From CAZWRN01 sp964636275 (lineage in GTDB: Bacteria > Patescibacteriota > Microgenomatia > Daviesbacterales > UBA10151), in the NCBI GenBank assembly GCA_964636275.1, contig CAZWRN010000003.1:6705-70704 (forward strand): DNA of 64,000 nt, written 5' to 3'. Of the stretch, positions 6,983 to 16,065 are shown piece by piece. How positions within the stretch are numbered: the first letter of the stretch is position 1; the number at the start of each line of letters is the position of its first letter. Made by a program: the position numbers and the translations under genes. Below the pieces are notes generated by a model. That model was not told the DNA's origin. It was given only the letters and a program-made list of their open reading frames with translations, and did not search any database.

Positions 6983-9031
6983 TCAAACATCCAAAATCGC
7001 TTGTTTGGCGTGAGTTTGAATAAATCGCTTTCGAGGCGGGACTTCATCTCCCATCAACATGGTAAAGACCTGATCAGCAGCTTCAGCATCATCAATCGTC
7101 ACTTGTAATAAAACTCGATTTTCCGGATTCATAGTGGTCTCCCATAGCTGTTCCGGATTCATTTCGCCTAGACCTTTGTAACGCTGAATGATGACATTTG
7201 CTCCTCTTTTTGGAGCTACATCGGTTGCTGGTGTGACCTCCTCACTATCGGTACCTAGAGTTGGTAAAACAACATCATCAGTTTCCTTCTTCTCAAAAGG
7301 GACTTTCATCTTTTTCAATATCTCATCTCTTTCCCGATCCGAATAAGCATAATGAGCCTCACGGCCTTTCTGAATTTTATACAAAGGAGGTTGAGCGATA
7401 TAGACATAACCACGCGTGATCAGGTCAGGCAAATAGCGATATATAAAGGTTAGTAGCAAAGTTCGTATGTGAGCTCCATCCACATCAGCATCCGTCATTA
7501 AAATGATTCGATGATAGCGAACTTTGTCGTACTGAACAATATCACCAATACCGGTTCCCAAAGCGATCACCAATGCTTTAATTTCCGCAAATTCCAAGAT
7601 TTTATCCAGTCGAGCTCTCTCAGTATTTAAAATTTTCCCTTTTAAGGGTAAAATAGCTTGTGACTTTCGGTCACGACCTTGTTTCGCACTACCTCCAGCA
7701 CTATCTCCTTCAACAATATATATTTCTGATTTGGCTGGATCTTTTTCCTGGCAGTCGGCTAACTTACCTGGCAAAGTCATCCCTTCCAATGCCCCTTTTC
7801 TGATCACCGCATCTTTAGCAGCCCGTGCTGCAGCTCTGGCTCTGGCAGCTAACATAATTTTTTCAATAATCCGACGAGCTTCCGAGGGATTTTCCTCAAA
7901 AAAAGTCTCCATTCCTTCACGGGTGATCTGGTTGACTACAGACTGTACCTCTGCACTTCCCAGCTTTTCTTTGGTCTGAGATTCAAATTGTATCCGGTCT
8001 GAGTCCATTTTGACTGAAATTACCGCAGTCAGACCCTCCTTCAAATCTTCACCAGTAAAATTCTCATCTTTCTCTTTCAATGCCTCTATTTTACGAGCAT
8101 AGTCATTGATGACACGCGTTAGAGCAGTTCTAAAGCCAGTGACGTGGGTTCCACCCTCTGAGGTCGGTACCACATTGGCAAAACTTTCAATATTTTCATT
8201 AAATCCATCGTTATATTGGATAGCCACCTCTGTTTCAATCTCATTAATTGACTTATGCAGGTAAATGGGAGTTTGATGAACTAATGCTTTATTACGGTTA
8301 AGATGTTTAATTAAGGCGGCAATTCCAGACTGGAAATAATAGTGTTTTTCTTGATCACTTCTTTCATCATAAATATGAAAAGAGATACCTGCGACCAGAT
8401 AGGCTACCTGCCGTAAAGATTTTTGAACTTTTTCGAAATCTGGTTCAATTGTAGAAAATATAGTTTTATCGGCTAAAAAAGTTGTTTTAGTCCCGGTTTT
8501 GACTTGCCAGTTAAAAGTTGTTTCATATGGCAACTCAACATTTTTTGAAACTACCTCAACATCATGCTTAGGTACACCCCGGCTAAATTCCTGAGCATAT
8601 AGTTTATTGTCACGTCTGACTTCACAGCGCAAATAATCAGAGAGTGCGTTTACAGCTGAAACTCCCACCCCATGTAACCCGGAAGAGACCTTATAGCCAT
8701 CTGAACCAAATTTACCGCCAGCATGCAAAATAGTCAGTACCACTTCCAGCGTTGATTTACCTGTTTTAGGGTGTTTTTCGACGGGAATACCTCGTCCATC
8801 GTCAGCAACTGTGATGTAATTACCTTTATGAAGTACCACCCAGACATTTTTAGCATGTCCACCCAATGCTTCATCAATTGAATTGTCGTAAACCTCTTTA
8901 ATTAAATGGTGCAACCCGCGGCTATCTGTTGAGCCGATGTACATTCCTGGTCGCTTGCGGACTGGTTCAAGCCCTTCTAATACCTGAATCTGATTGGCGC
9001 CGTAATTTGATGCTTTTGGTGAATCTGCCAT
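6983..9031 (-). CDS. gyrB: DNA gyrase subunit B
   Basis: GyrB is the ATPase subunit of the type II topoisomerase that introduces negative supercoils. The 682-residue protein has the GHKL ATPase start (VRKRPGMYIGSTDSRGLHHL, EVYDNSIDEALGG), the ATP lid GLHGVGVSAVNALS, the transducer domain, the TOPRIM motifs EGDSAGGSAKQGRDR and MTDADVDGAHIRTLLLTF, and the C-terminal RYKGLGEMNPEQLWETTM motif. A short variable insert (about 595-620) lies before the last block. ParE would look similar; no gyrA or parC is in the window to decide, but GyrB is the usual call. It has its own promoter with a leader of about 50 bases that holds short repeat words. No obvious ribosome-binding site precedes ATG. Confidence 0.94.
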   Translation of the reverse strand: MADSPKASNYGANQIQVLEGLEPVRKRPGMYIGSTDSRGLHHLIKEVYDNSIDEALGGHAKNVWVVLHKGNYITVADDGRGIPVEKHPKTGKSTLEVVLTILHAGGKFGSDGYKVSSGLHGVGVSAVNALSDYLRCEVRRDNKLYAQEFSRGVPKHDVEVVSKNVELPYETTFNWQVKTGTKTTFLADKTIFSTIEPDFEKVQKSLRQVAYLVAGISFHIYDERSDQEKHYYFQSGIAALIKHLNRNKALVHQTPIYLHKSINEIETEVAIQYNDGFNENIESFANVVPTSEGGTHVTGFRTALTRVINDYARKIEALKEKDENFTGEDLKEGLTAVISVKMDSDRIQFESQTKEKLGSAEVQSVVNQITREGMETFFEENPSEARRIIEKIMLAARARAAARAAKDAVIRKGALEGMTLPGKLADCQEKDPAKSEIYIVEGDSAGGSAKQGRDRKSQAILPLKGKILNTERARLDKILEFAEIKALVIALGTGIGDIVQYDKVRYHRIILMTDADVDGAHIRTLLLTFIYRYLPDLITRGYVYIAQPPLYKIQKGREAHYAYSDRERDEILKKMKVPFEKKETDDVVLPTLGTDSEEVTPATDVAPKRGANVIIQRYKGLGEMNPEQLWETTMNPENRVLLQVTIDDAEAADQVFTMLMGDEVPPRKRFIQTHAKQAILDV

Positions 9032-9088
9032 AAGTTAAGTGGTAAGTGATTAGTTAACAGTAAAAAGTCTAAAAAATCAAGTGAGTGG

Positions 9089-9117
9089 AGTGTAACAGAC
9101 TGAAAAAGATTATGCAA
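9089..9117 (-). promoter_or_regulatory. gyrB promoter, TTGCAT-17-TGTTACACT
   Basis: The -35 (9112-9117) and an extended -10 (TACACT 9089-9094 preceded by TGT) are spaced by 17 bases. The expected start near 9082 gives a leader of about 50 bases, unlike most genes here. Confidence 0.65.
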
Positions 9118-9160
9118 CATCTTTATGGTAGATTATCCCATTACAACAAGACAATCACCT

Positions 9161-9787
9161 CTATTTTTTAGCTACAGTAAGACTTACCATTAAAAAATCG
9201 CTTACAGCTTTAGCCGAAACATTTTGATTTATCCATTTCAAACATGTAAGTACTTGTTGTAAATCAGGCATCAACTCCGGATGCTTCGGCAGTTGATCAT
9301 AATAATAGCTTGCTAGGGACTCAACAATACCTTTACGATCCTCTTTTTTCTCAATTTTATCCAATCGATCTTCGATTGAAAGAGAAAGTAAATCAAAGAC
9401 ACCAGATGTATCAATTTTTATATTATTATCAGACAAATAACGTATCTCACAACGAGACAGTACTGTTGGTAATAGTAAGGTATCAGTAGCAATACCAAGT
9501 AATATCAAACAATCACCAACTGGTTCTTCAAGAATTTTCAACAAACCATTTTGAGCATCCAATGAGATTGATTCAACTGATTGAAATATAATCACCTTCT
9601 TAGTACTACCAGTGCTTTTCCAAAGCAAATGGCTGCCAATTTTTTTAATCTGTTCAACCCCTATTTTATCTGAAAATACCAAAACATCCGGGTGATTAAT
9701 ATTTAGTCCGTATAAAGTCAGTTCCTGAGAAATAGCCTGGTTTGTTTGATTTAAATCTGGGCTGATAAAAATGATCGGAAGAGGCAT
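9161..9787 (-). CDS. holB: DNA polymerase III delta'-like clamp-loader subunit
   Basis: The 208-residue protein resembles the AAA+ core of the delta' subunit of the clamp loader. Visible motifs are GVEQIKKIGSHLL, the helix-strand unit SLDAQNGLLKILEEP (typical of delta' and DnaX) and the SRC motif in LLPTVLSRCEIRYL. There is no Walker A loop, as in delta' of other bacteria, and the protein is much shorter than the usual 300 or more residues, lacking most of the C-terminal collar domain. Short delta' proteins are common in CPR genomes. It lies upstream of gyrB on the same strand and is divergent from pilB. Assignment rests on the SRC and ILEEP motifs. Confidence 0.8.
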   Translation of the reverse strand: MPLPIIFISPDLNQTNQAISQELTLYGLNINHPDVLVFSDKIGVEQIKKIGSHLLWKSTGSTKKVIIFQSVESISLDAQNGLLKILEEPVGDCLILLGIATDTLLLPTVLSRCEIRYLSDNNIKIDTSGVFDLLSLSIEDRLDKIEKKEDRKGIVESLASYYYDQLPKHPELMPDLQQVLTCLKWINQNVSAKAVSDFLMVSLTVAKK

Positions 9788-9816
9788 TGTGGTATAAACA
9801 ACTTATACTACACACA

Positions 9817-9845
9817 TTGACAGATATAAAGCCCCCTTCCATAAT
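9817..9845 (+). promoter_or_regulatory. pilB promoter, TTGACA-17-CATAAT
   Basis: A perfect -35 (9817-9822), 17-base spacer and CATAAT (9840-9845). The start would be near 9852, giving a leader of about 26 bases. Confidence 0.75.
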
Positions 9846-9851
9846 GTATTA

Positions 9852-9870
9852 AGACCCGTTCTTCGGGTTT
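9852..9870 (+). other. Stem-loop at predicted 5' end of pilB mRNA
   Basis: ACCCG (9854-9858) pairs with CGGGT (9864-9868) around a 5-base loop, flanked by weaker pairs. It begins at the predicted transcription start and may protect or structure the leader. It could also be chance. Confidence 0.4.
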
Positions 9871-9877
9871 CTGCCTT

Positions 9878-11587
9878 ATGGATGAATCACAATTATCGGT
9901 CGCTGACATACTGACCAATCAAGGGATACTGAGCAAGGATCAACTATCTCAGATCAAGCTGGAAAGTATCAACTCCAATATTCCTCAGGAGAAAATTTTG
10001 CACGATCGGGCACTCGCCTCTCCACAGCAAATAGCCCAAGCCAAAGCTCAAATCATGGGTATTCCTTACATCGAACTAGAGGGTATGGATAGTGCAGGTA
10101 TATCACCGGAGGTGCTCAATTTGATCCCGGAACAGGTTGCCCGCAGATACAAACTTATCCCTTTTAAATCTGAAGGTGATGTCTTATCAGTTGCTATGGC
10201 CGATCCACTGGATTTACAGGTAACTCAATTTTTGGAGAAAAAAACTAATCATCGAGTCAAACGCTTCTATGCCTTAGAAGATGATATCCAAAAATCAATT
10301 TACAATCAGTACTCACAAAACCTCACAACCGATGTCGAATCAGCTCTTAAAGAGGTATCTATCCAAACAACAGATGAGAAAAAAGCTTCAGATTTAGACC
10401 AAACTGAGGTGATTCGTGAAGCGCCTGTGGCAAATATTGTAACTCAGCTTTTAGAATATGCCGTTAAATCAAAAGCTTCGGATATTCATATTGAACCAGA
10501 GGAAAATCAAACCCGTGTCCGATATCGAATAGACGGCATACTGCATGAAAAAATTCTGCTACCCAAAAAAGTTCATGATGCGGTGATATCGCGAATCAAA
10601 ATCATGTCAAATTTGAAAATAGATGAACGTCGTTTACCTCAGGATGGAAGATTTAGTTTCACTGCTCGTAACACCAGTTTTGATCTTCGGGTATCCTCCT
10701 TACCAACTGTTTTTGGCGAAAAAGTTGTGATGCGACTTTTACCAAAAGCCGATACACCACCAACGTTACAGGATCTAGGATTAAGGGCAACTGCACTTAA
10801 AACACTCGAAACGCAATTAACCAGGACACACGGTATTATTTTAATCTGCGGACCAACTGGATCAGGTAAAACTACAACATTGTATTCCGTTCTTTCACGC
10901 CTCTCCACTACTAAAGTCAACATTCTGACAGTAGAAGATCCTGTTGAGTATCACATCATGGGGGCCAACCAAGTACAGGTTAATCCTTCAATTGGGCTGA
11001 CTTTTGCCTCCGCTTTGCGATCATTCTTGCGCCAAGACCCCAACGTAATATTGGTAGGTGAGATTCGGGATGCTGAAACAGCCGATCTAGCTGTCCAGGC
11101 TGCTTTAACTGGACACCAGGTTTTTTCTACCCTCCATACCAATACTGCAGCCGGTGCGTTACCGCGTCTTTTAGATATGGGGATTGAACCTTTCTTAATC
11201 GCGTCATCGGTTAATGCTATCCAGGGGCAACGAATTTTAAGAAAAATTTGTGATCACTGTAAATATCCTTATAATCCACTTCCTGAGATAATACAGAGTA
11301 TTCAATACGTCTTAGGACCATTATTAACCAAAAAAAGCTTTCAACTATATAAAGGAAAAGGCTGTAATGAATGCGGCAATTTAGGCTATCAGGGTCGGGT
11401 CGGTATTTTTGAAGTTTTACCAGTTTCAGAAAAAATCATGCGCCTAATATTGGAGCGAGCATCTGCAGCAGAAATAGAAAAACAGGCGGTTGCTGAAGGG
11501 ATGATCACTATGAAACAAGACGGGTATTTGAAAGTCTTAGATGGCCTCACATCTATCGAAGAGGTACTTCGTGTAGCCCAAGACTAG
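9878..11587 (+). CDS. pilB: Type IV pilus assembly ATPase
   Basis: PilB is the cytoplasmic hexameric ATPase that powers pilus extension. The 569-residue protein has an N-terminal MshEN/GspE domain (residues ~5-140), a GspE second domain with SKASDIHIEPE and RVRYRIDGIL, Walker A GPTGSGKTTTLYS near residue 327, Asp-box EDPVEY, Walker B LVGEIRDAETADLA and the His box LTGHQVFSTLHTN. A tetracysteine zinc site (CDHCKYPY...CNECGNLGY) is present near the C-terminus, as expected of PilB rather than PilT. It opens the pilus locus under a consensus promoter and is followed at once by pilT and pilC. Divergent from holB. Confidence 0.96.
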   Translation: MDESQLSVADILTNQGILSKDQLSQIKLESINSNIPQEKILHDRALASPQQIAQAKAQIMGIPYIELEGMDSAGISPEVLNLIPEQVARRYKLIPFKSEGDVLSVAMADPLDLQVTQFLEKKTNHRVKRFYALEDDIQKSIYNQYSQNLTTDVESALKEVSIQTTDEKKASDLDQTEVIREAPVANIVTQLLEYAVKSKASDIHIEPEENQTRVRYRIDGILHEKILLPKKVHDAVISRIKIMSNLKIDERRLPQDGRFSFTARNTSFDLRVSSLPTVFGEKVVMRLLPKADTPPTLQDLGLRATALKTLETQLTRTHGIILICGPTGSGKTTTLYSVLSRLSTTKVNILTVEDPVEYHIMGANQVQVNPSIGLTFASALRSFLRQDPNVILVGEIRDAETADLAVQAALTGHQVFSTLHTNTAAGALPRLLDMGIEPFLIASSVNAIQGQRILRKICDHCKYPYNPLPEIIQSIQYVLGPLLTKKSFQLYKGKGCNECGNLGYQGRVGIFEVLPVSEKIMRLILERASAAEIEKQAVAEGMITMKQDGYLKVLDGLTSIEEVLRVAQD

Positions 11588-11638
11588 GTGACAGCAAGTT
11601 TAATCTACTTGCTCCATCTATTGAAAAAAATAATAAAA

Positions 11639-12706
11639 ATGTTGACAACTATCTATCAGTTATTACAGCTTACAATTGAAAGAAATGCTTCAGATTTGCA
11701 TTTGATTGTGGGTAATCAACCAACACTTCGAATAAATGGAGAGTTGATACCTGTTCAATCAACTGAAAAATTAACCAATAAATCTATCGAAGAGTTGTTT
11801 TTCCCCCTTCTGACACCTACCCAAAAGCAAATCATGATTGATACTTGGGAGCTTGATATGGGTTTAGATTATGAAGATAAAGCCCGATTCAGAGTCAATA
11901 TTTATCGTCAAAGAAACAGTTGGGCTGTAGCTTTTCGTCTAATTCCTCGAAAGATTCGTTCACTCGAAGAAACTGGACTTCCGGCTGTAGTTGGCAAACT
12001 GACCGAAATCAAACAGGGTTTAGTGCTGGTCACAGGGCCTACCGGACATGGAAAATCAACCACGCTCGCCTCTTTTACAAATACGATTAACTTAAACAGA
12101 GCAGCCCATATTGTGACCGTTGAAGATCCAATTGAATATGTATACCCTCAAGGTAAGTCTCTAATCTCCCAAAGAGAGCTCAATATCGACACTAAATCGT
12201 GGGGGAACGCATTAAAAGCTGCTCTTAGGGAGGACCCGGATGTGGTACTAATTGGCGAGATGCGAGATTTAGAGACTATTCAGGCAGCCTTAACCATTGC
12301 TGAAACAGGACATTTGGTTTTTGCCACTTTACATACCAATTCTGCTTCTCAGTCAATTGATCGTATTATTGATGTTTTTCCACCACTCCAACAATCACAA
12401 ATTAGATTGCAACTGGGATCTGTGCTGGAAGCAATTATTTCTCAAAGATTAATTCCCACCATTGAGCCTGGAAGAGCTTTAGCTTACGAAATATTATTCT
12501 CCAACTCAGCAGTTAAAGCTCAAATTAGAGAAGATAAAACATACATGCTGGACAATTTAATTCAGACTTCAGCAGAAGGTGGAATGATAAGTTTGGAATC
12601 ATGTCTCGCAACTTTGGTTAGAGAAGGAAAGGTTACCACCGAAATGGCTGTTAATTATGCAGCACATCCAGAAGTCCTCAATAAATTATTACGTATAGGA
12701 AACTAA
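11639..12706 (+). CDS. pilT: Type IV pilus retraction ATPase
   Basis: PilT hydrolyses ATP to disassemble and retract the pilus, giving twitching movement or DNA uptake. The 355-residue length is typical. It has the PilT N-terminal motif NASDLHLIVGNQPTLRINGEL, Walker A GPTGHGKSTTLAS (a His replaces the usual Ser before Gly-Lys), EDPIEY, Walker B LIGEMRDLETIQAALT and the His box ETGHLVFATLHTNSA. An in-frame GTG at 11588, right after the pilB stop, would add 17 residues with no family counterpart, so the ATG at 11639 is preferred. pilC follows after one base. The presence of both PilB and PilT implies a dynamic pilus. Confidence 0.93.
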   Translation: MLTTIYQLLQLTIERNASDLHLIVGNQPTLRINGELIPVQSTEKLTNKSIEELFFPLLTPTQKQIMIDTWELDMGLDYEDKARFRVNIYRQRNSWAVAFRLIPRKIRSLEETGLPAVVGKLTEIKQGLVLVTGPTGHGKSTTLASFTNTINLNRAAHIVTVEDPIEYVYPQGKSLISQRELNIDTKSWGNALKAALREDPDVVLIGEMRDLETIQAALTIAETGHLVFATLHTNSASQSIDRIIDVFPPLQQSQIRLQLGSVLEAIISQRLIPTIEPGRALAYEILFSNSAVKAQIREDKTYMLDNLIQTSAEGGMISLESCLATLVREGKVTTEMAVNYAAHPEVLNKLLRIGN

Positions 12707-12707
12707 T

Positions 12708-13916
12708 ATGCCTCTTTTTATATATAACGCGAGAGATCTTGGTGGGGTTGATCACAAAGGAACTATCGAAACCACTGACTCTTCAGGAGTTGCTCGCATT
12801 CTCAGCAAAAAAGGGCTAATTGTCACCTCAATTAAAGAAAAAAAAGAAACAAATCTAAAATTTTTTGAGAAATACTTCAATAAAGTTGCTTTCGAAGATG
12901 TGGTGGTTGCTACAAGACAACTAGCCACCATGATTGAATCTGGATTGGTTTTGTCTGAGGCAATGGATATATTAGTAGAGCAACAATCAAATAAAAAATT
13001 AAAAACTGCACTTGAAGAGATATCACGTGACATAAAAAATGGTCTCGATTTGACATCGGCGATAAAAAAACATCCAGATATTTTTCCTCCTTTGTACGGA
13101 AATTTGATCAAATCCGCCGAACAAGCTGGAAACCTAGATGTAGTTTTAGTTCAAATGGCCGATAATATGGAGAAAGAACGAGAATTTCGTAGCAAAGTTC
13201 GTGGTGCAATGATATATCCACTGATTATTTTTTTAATGATGGGTGCTGTTATGGCCATTATGGTATTTTTCGTAATACCTCGTCTAACCTCATTGTATTC
13301 ACAGTCAAATATTGATTTACCCCTACCAACTAAAATACTCATTGGAATCTCTGATTTCGCCCTTAGCTTTTGGTGGGTTATGGTCTTGATGGTAATTGCA
13401 ATCGCATTTGGATTAAACAGATTATTATCAAATCCAGAAGGAAAATATATATTTGATGCCTTTTTACTTAAAGTCCCAGTGGTGGGTAAAATTATCAGAG
13501 GCACTGTTCTGACCAACTTTACTCGCACTTTTGGACAACTATCTTCAGCCGGTGTACCTATTTTAGAAGCTTTACAGACAATCAAGGATATTACCTCAAA
13601 CAGAGTTTACAAAAAAGCGCTAGAGGATACATATTCAGGAGTAGAAAGAGGTTTAACTTTTTCCGCTCAGCTGGATGCGGTAGGAGTTTTTCCTAAAATT
13701 ATTTCTCAAATGTTTAAAGTCGGTGAAGAAACTGGAAAAATTGATAAAGTAGCTTTTAAGTTAGCTGACTATTTTGAATCTGAGGTCGATAATATGCTTA
13801 AAAATCTAACAGTCTTAATCGAACCAATTGTTTTAGTTGTTTTGGGTGTGGGAGTTGGATTTATCGTCCTCTCAGTCATATTACCAATTTACAAGCTCAC
13901 GACCTCATTTTCTTAA
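12708..13916 (+). CDS. pilC: Type IV pilus inner-membrane platform protein
   Basis: PilC is the polytopic membrane platform that couples the assembly ATPases to the pilins. The 402-residue protein has the short N-terminal cytoplasmic repeat (FIYNARDLGG...VARILSKKGLIV) and two T2SSF domains, about residues 60-185 and 265-390. Each carries LATMIESGLVLSEAMDIL or LSSAGVPILEALQTI type motifs. Hydrophobic segments lie near 165-190, 215-235 and 370-395. The start is one base after the pilT stop and the length is normal. A promoter for pilD begins 12 bases after its stop, so the pilB-T-C unit may end here, though no terminator is visible. Confidence 0.95.
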   Translation: MPLFIYNARDLGGVDHKGTIETTDSSGVARILSKKGLIVTSIKEKKETNLKFFEKYFNKVAFEDVVVATRQLATMIESGLVLSEAMDILVEQQSNKKLKTALEEISRDIKNGLDLTSAIKKHPDIFPPLYGNLIKSAEQAGNLDVVLVQMADNMEKEREFRSKVRGAMIYPLIIFLMMGAVMAIMVFFVIPRLTSLYSQSNIDLPLPTKILIGISDFALSFWWVMVLMVIAIAFGLNRLLSNPEGKYIFDAFLLKVPVVGKIIRGTVLTNFTRTFGQLSSAGVPILEALQTIKDITSNRVYKKALEDTYSGVERGLTFSAQLDAVGVFPKIISQMFKVGEETGKIDKVAFKLADYFESEVDNMLKNLTVLIEPIVLVVLGVGVGFIVLSVILPIYKLTTSFS

Positions 13917-13928
13917 ATAACTTTCTGC

Positions 13929-13959
13929 TTGACTCCATACCTGACTTTGTGTCTATATT
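13929..13959 (+). promoter_or_regulatory. pilD promoter, TTGACT-19-TATATT, near-leaderless
   Basis: -35 at 13929-13934, -10 at 13954-13959, ATG at 13973. The expected leader is about six bases. A GTG at 13949 would lie between the two boxes and so cannot be the start of this transcript. Confidence 0.55.
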
Positions 13960-13972
13960 AAGGCACTACAAA

Positions 13973-14872
13973 ATGGAACGTATAATTTTTGGCCTTGTTT
14001 TCGGACTAGTAATTGGCAGCTTTATTGACTGCATTGCAAACCGTTCATTCACAAAACAATCTTTTTTAGGCCGGTCATTTTGTGACCACTGCAAAAAAAC
14101 CTTGCCATGGTACACACTAATACCTGTAATTTCATTTTTGTTTTTACGCGGTAAATGCCATTCATGTAAAGAAAGAATTAGTCCTGAGTCTACACTAGTT
14201 GAAATAATTATTGGTCTTTTAACGGCCTTTATTTTATTTACCTACCTGCCACTTGGCTTTTCATCTTTGCAGTGGGAAGCCCAGTTAATTATTGTATTAG
14301 ATATTTTGTTCAAACTTTTTGCCATATATATCTTTTCAATTGTATTTATAACAGATATCAAAAGCGGACTAATACCTGACCGAATCACATACCCGGCAAT
14401 TATAATTGCGGCCGTTTACCTAATTACTAGCACCGCGTTTAAAACTGGGGTGTTTTATTTGTCGCTAAAAAACAGCCAACTTGGCCAGTATCTACTTCCC
14501 CCTCATTCAGATTATTTTTATCGGCATGTGATGAGTTTAATTGAAACAGTCGGCTGGACATTTGCATCAGGTATCGGGGTTGGGTTATTTTTTCTTATTT
14601 TAATTTTAGTAACCAAAGGTCGAGGTATGGGAGGTGGAGATATGAAACTGGGAATATTCATAGGTTTAATTCTTGGTTTTCCAAATTCAGTTGCTGCCAT
14701 AATGCTGGCCTTCTTACTGGGTTCTGTATTCGGTATCGTTTTAATTCTTTCTCGAGTCAAAAAATTTGGCCAAACAATCCCATTTGGTCCTTTTTTATCT
14801 CTTGCCTCAGTCGTAACAATTTTATGGGGAGATCAAATAATCAATTGGTACTTAAATTTTCGACTCTTTTAA
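13973..14872 (+). CDS. pilD: Prepilin leader peptidase
   Basis: PilD cleaves the leader from prepilins at the Gly/Phe junction and usually methylates the new N-terminus. The 299-residue membrane protein has the N-terminal helix with LVIGSFIDCIANR, the zinc-binding methyltransferase loop (CDHCKKTLPWYTLIP...CHSCKERIS), and both catalytic aspartates: Asp in DIKSGLIPD near residue 125 and Asp in GMGGGDMKLG near residue 222. Eight or so hydrophobic segments are visible. A central loop (about 150-185, including SDYFYRH) is longer than in the minimal family. ATG 13973 is preferred over GTG 13949 because of the promoter spacing. It would process the pilin-like products encoded immediately downstream. 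Confidence 0.93.
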   Translation: MERIIFGLVFGLVIGSFIDCIANRSFTKQSFLGRSFCDHCKKTLPWYTLIPVISFLFLRGKCHSCKERISPESTLVEIIIGLLTAFILFTYLPLGFSSLQWEAQLIIVLDILFKLFAIYIFSIVFITDIKSGLIPDRITYPAIIIAAVYLITSTAFKTGVFYLSLKNSQLGQYLLPPHSDYFYRHVMSLIETVGWTFASGIGVGLFFLILILVTKGRGMGGGDMKLGIFIGLILGFPNSVAAIMLAFLLGSVFGIVLILSRVKKFGQTIPFGPFLSLASVVTILWGDQIINWYLNFRLF

Positions 14873-14880
14873 TCCACTCA

Positions 14881-14910
14881 TTGACCCCTTGAAAGAAAAC
14901 TTTTTATAAT
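14881..14910 (+). promoter_or_regulatory. Pilin operon promoter, TTGACC-18-TATAAT, near-leaderless
   Basis: TTGACC (14881-14886) and a perfect TATAAT (14905-14910) stand 12 bases before ATG 14923, giving a predicted leader of five or six bases. Confidence 0.75.
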
Positions 14911-14922
14911 GAAATTACAACC

Positions 14923-15459
14923 ATGAAGAAAACAGGTGGATTTACTCTGATAGAGATCATGATCACAATCGCAATTGTGGCAATTACTTTTGGTGTAATT
15001 ATTACTTCAGCCAGTAGTGTCAGAAAAAGTGGTCGAGACGGCCAAAGGCAAGCAGATCTACTTTCTTTAAAGTCGGCACTTCAACAATTTTATGCAGATC
15101 AAAATTATTTTCCAAACAATGCAGGTACTACGACTAGTACAGACATAACTTCATGGACATCACTCACCAACTGTACGGGAGCTCCTACAAATCCCGCATG
15201 CACAGTGTCCAAAACATATTTACAAACAATTCCAGTTGATCCTTCGGGTGTGACTTATAAATACAAACCTAAATTAGATGGTACTACTACCAACACAGCT
15301 TCACAATGCAATGGAACAACCAATACCAATCAGTGCCACTACTATATACTTTGTGCAGATATGGAAGGAAATACCCCTCAATCTTCCAGTCAAAATAGCG
15401 CCTGTACTGATTCAACGAATGGTTTTGGTTCAACCTACAATTACCAGGCTAACCCCTAG
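14923..15459 (+). CDS. Type IV pilin, probable major pilin
   Basis: A 178-residue prepilin. The leader is MKKTGG, then FTLIEIMITIAIVAITFGVI, the class III signal with Glu at position 5 of the mature protein; PilD cleavage is expected after Gly6. The body has KSGRDGQRQADLLSLKSALQQFYADQNYFPN, the alpha1-C region common to pseudopilins and CPR pilins, and a C-terminal part with about six Cys residues that may form disulfides. It is the first gene after a consensus promoter, which favours it as the major subunit, but its GspG-like layout could also suit a pseudopilin. Expression data would decide. Mature protein would be anchored in the membrane before assembly. Confidence 0.88.
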   Translation: MKKTGGFTLIEIMITIAIVAITFGVIITSASSVRKSGRDGQRQADLLSLKSALQQFYADQNYFPNNAGTTTSTDITSWTSLTNCTGAPTNPACTVSKTYLQTIPVDPSGVTYKYKPKLDGTTTNTASQCNGTTNTNQCHYYILCADMEGNTPQSSSQNSACTDSTNGFGSTYNYQANP

Positions 15460-15495
15460 TTCACTTTAGCTTCACTTTATGGTACCGTTTAACTA

Positions 15496-16062
15496 ATGTC
15501 CAAATGGTTTTTACCCTTTTCTACAAAGTTAAACACTCAGTTAGGATTAACACTAATTGAGATCCTTATTGCTATTGTTATCATCAGTCTGATCGGAATA
15601 ACTTTTTTTCCAAATTTAAGAAAGTTTAATAGTGATCAACAGTACCGAAATGAGTTAAGCAATTTAAAAAGTTCTATTGAAAGTTCTAAAAATATGTTTA
15701 GTTCGGGGACTTACTGTACTACTGCTAAACCATCGACGGGTTGGTCTGTCGTAATCAGTATTACATCCAATATTCCCACTTCATTCAATCAAAAAGGTTC
15801 ATGTATCACATCAGCAGGGGTGACTACAACTGAAAGTATTAACACCAATCCACTTAGTAATTTAACTTTGCAAAGTTCAAGTTGTGCATCTCCTGTTACC
15901 TCTATTGAAATGAAGTTTGATAAAAATGGATTTAGCTATGCTTGCAATGGAAGTAGTACTTTTATTGCAGGTACATTTAGTATGCAACTACAAAATAAAA
16001 ATAACACTTCTCAAATTTCAACAATTTCTATTAATACGTCCGGGACTATCAGTCAAAATTAA
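15496..16062 (+). CDS. Prepilin-like minor pilin
   Basis: A 188-residue protein with a longer leader (MSKWFLPFSTKLNTQLG) followed by LTLIEILIAIVIISLIG, the type III signal and hydrophobic helix. Cleavage is expected after Gly17. The soluble domain is Ser/Thr-rich with four Cys residues (YCTTAK, SCITSAG, SSCASPV, YACNGSS) that could pair. Leu replaces the more usual Phe at mature position 1. It resembles GspH/FimT-type minor pilins in layout. It lies 36 bases after the first pilin gene and three bases before the next. Its exact place in the pilus is unknown. Confidence 0.82.
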   Translation: MSKWFLPFSTKLNTQLGLTLIEILIAIVIISLIGITFFPNLRKFNSDQQYRNELSNLKSSIESSKNMFSSGTYCTTAKPSTGWSVVISITSNIPTSFNQKGSCITSAGVTTTESINTNPLSNLTLQSSSCASPVTSIEMKFDKNGFSYACNGSSTFIAGTFSMQLQNKNNTSQISTISINTSGTISQN

Positions 16063-16065
16063 AAC

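Noticed and set aside
6983..9031. Replication origin near gyrB
   Set aside because: No dnaA, dnaN or recF and no DnaA-box cluster was seen; gyrB alone is not evidence of an origin.
13949..13972. GTG 13949 as the start of pilD
   Set aside because: It lies between the -35 and -10 boxes of the probable promoter; the family N-terminus fits ATG 13973.
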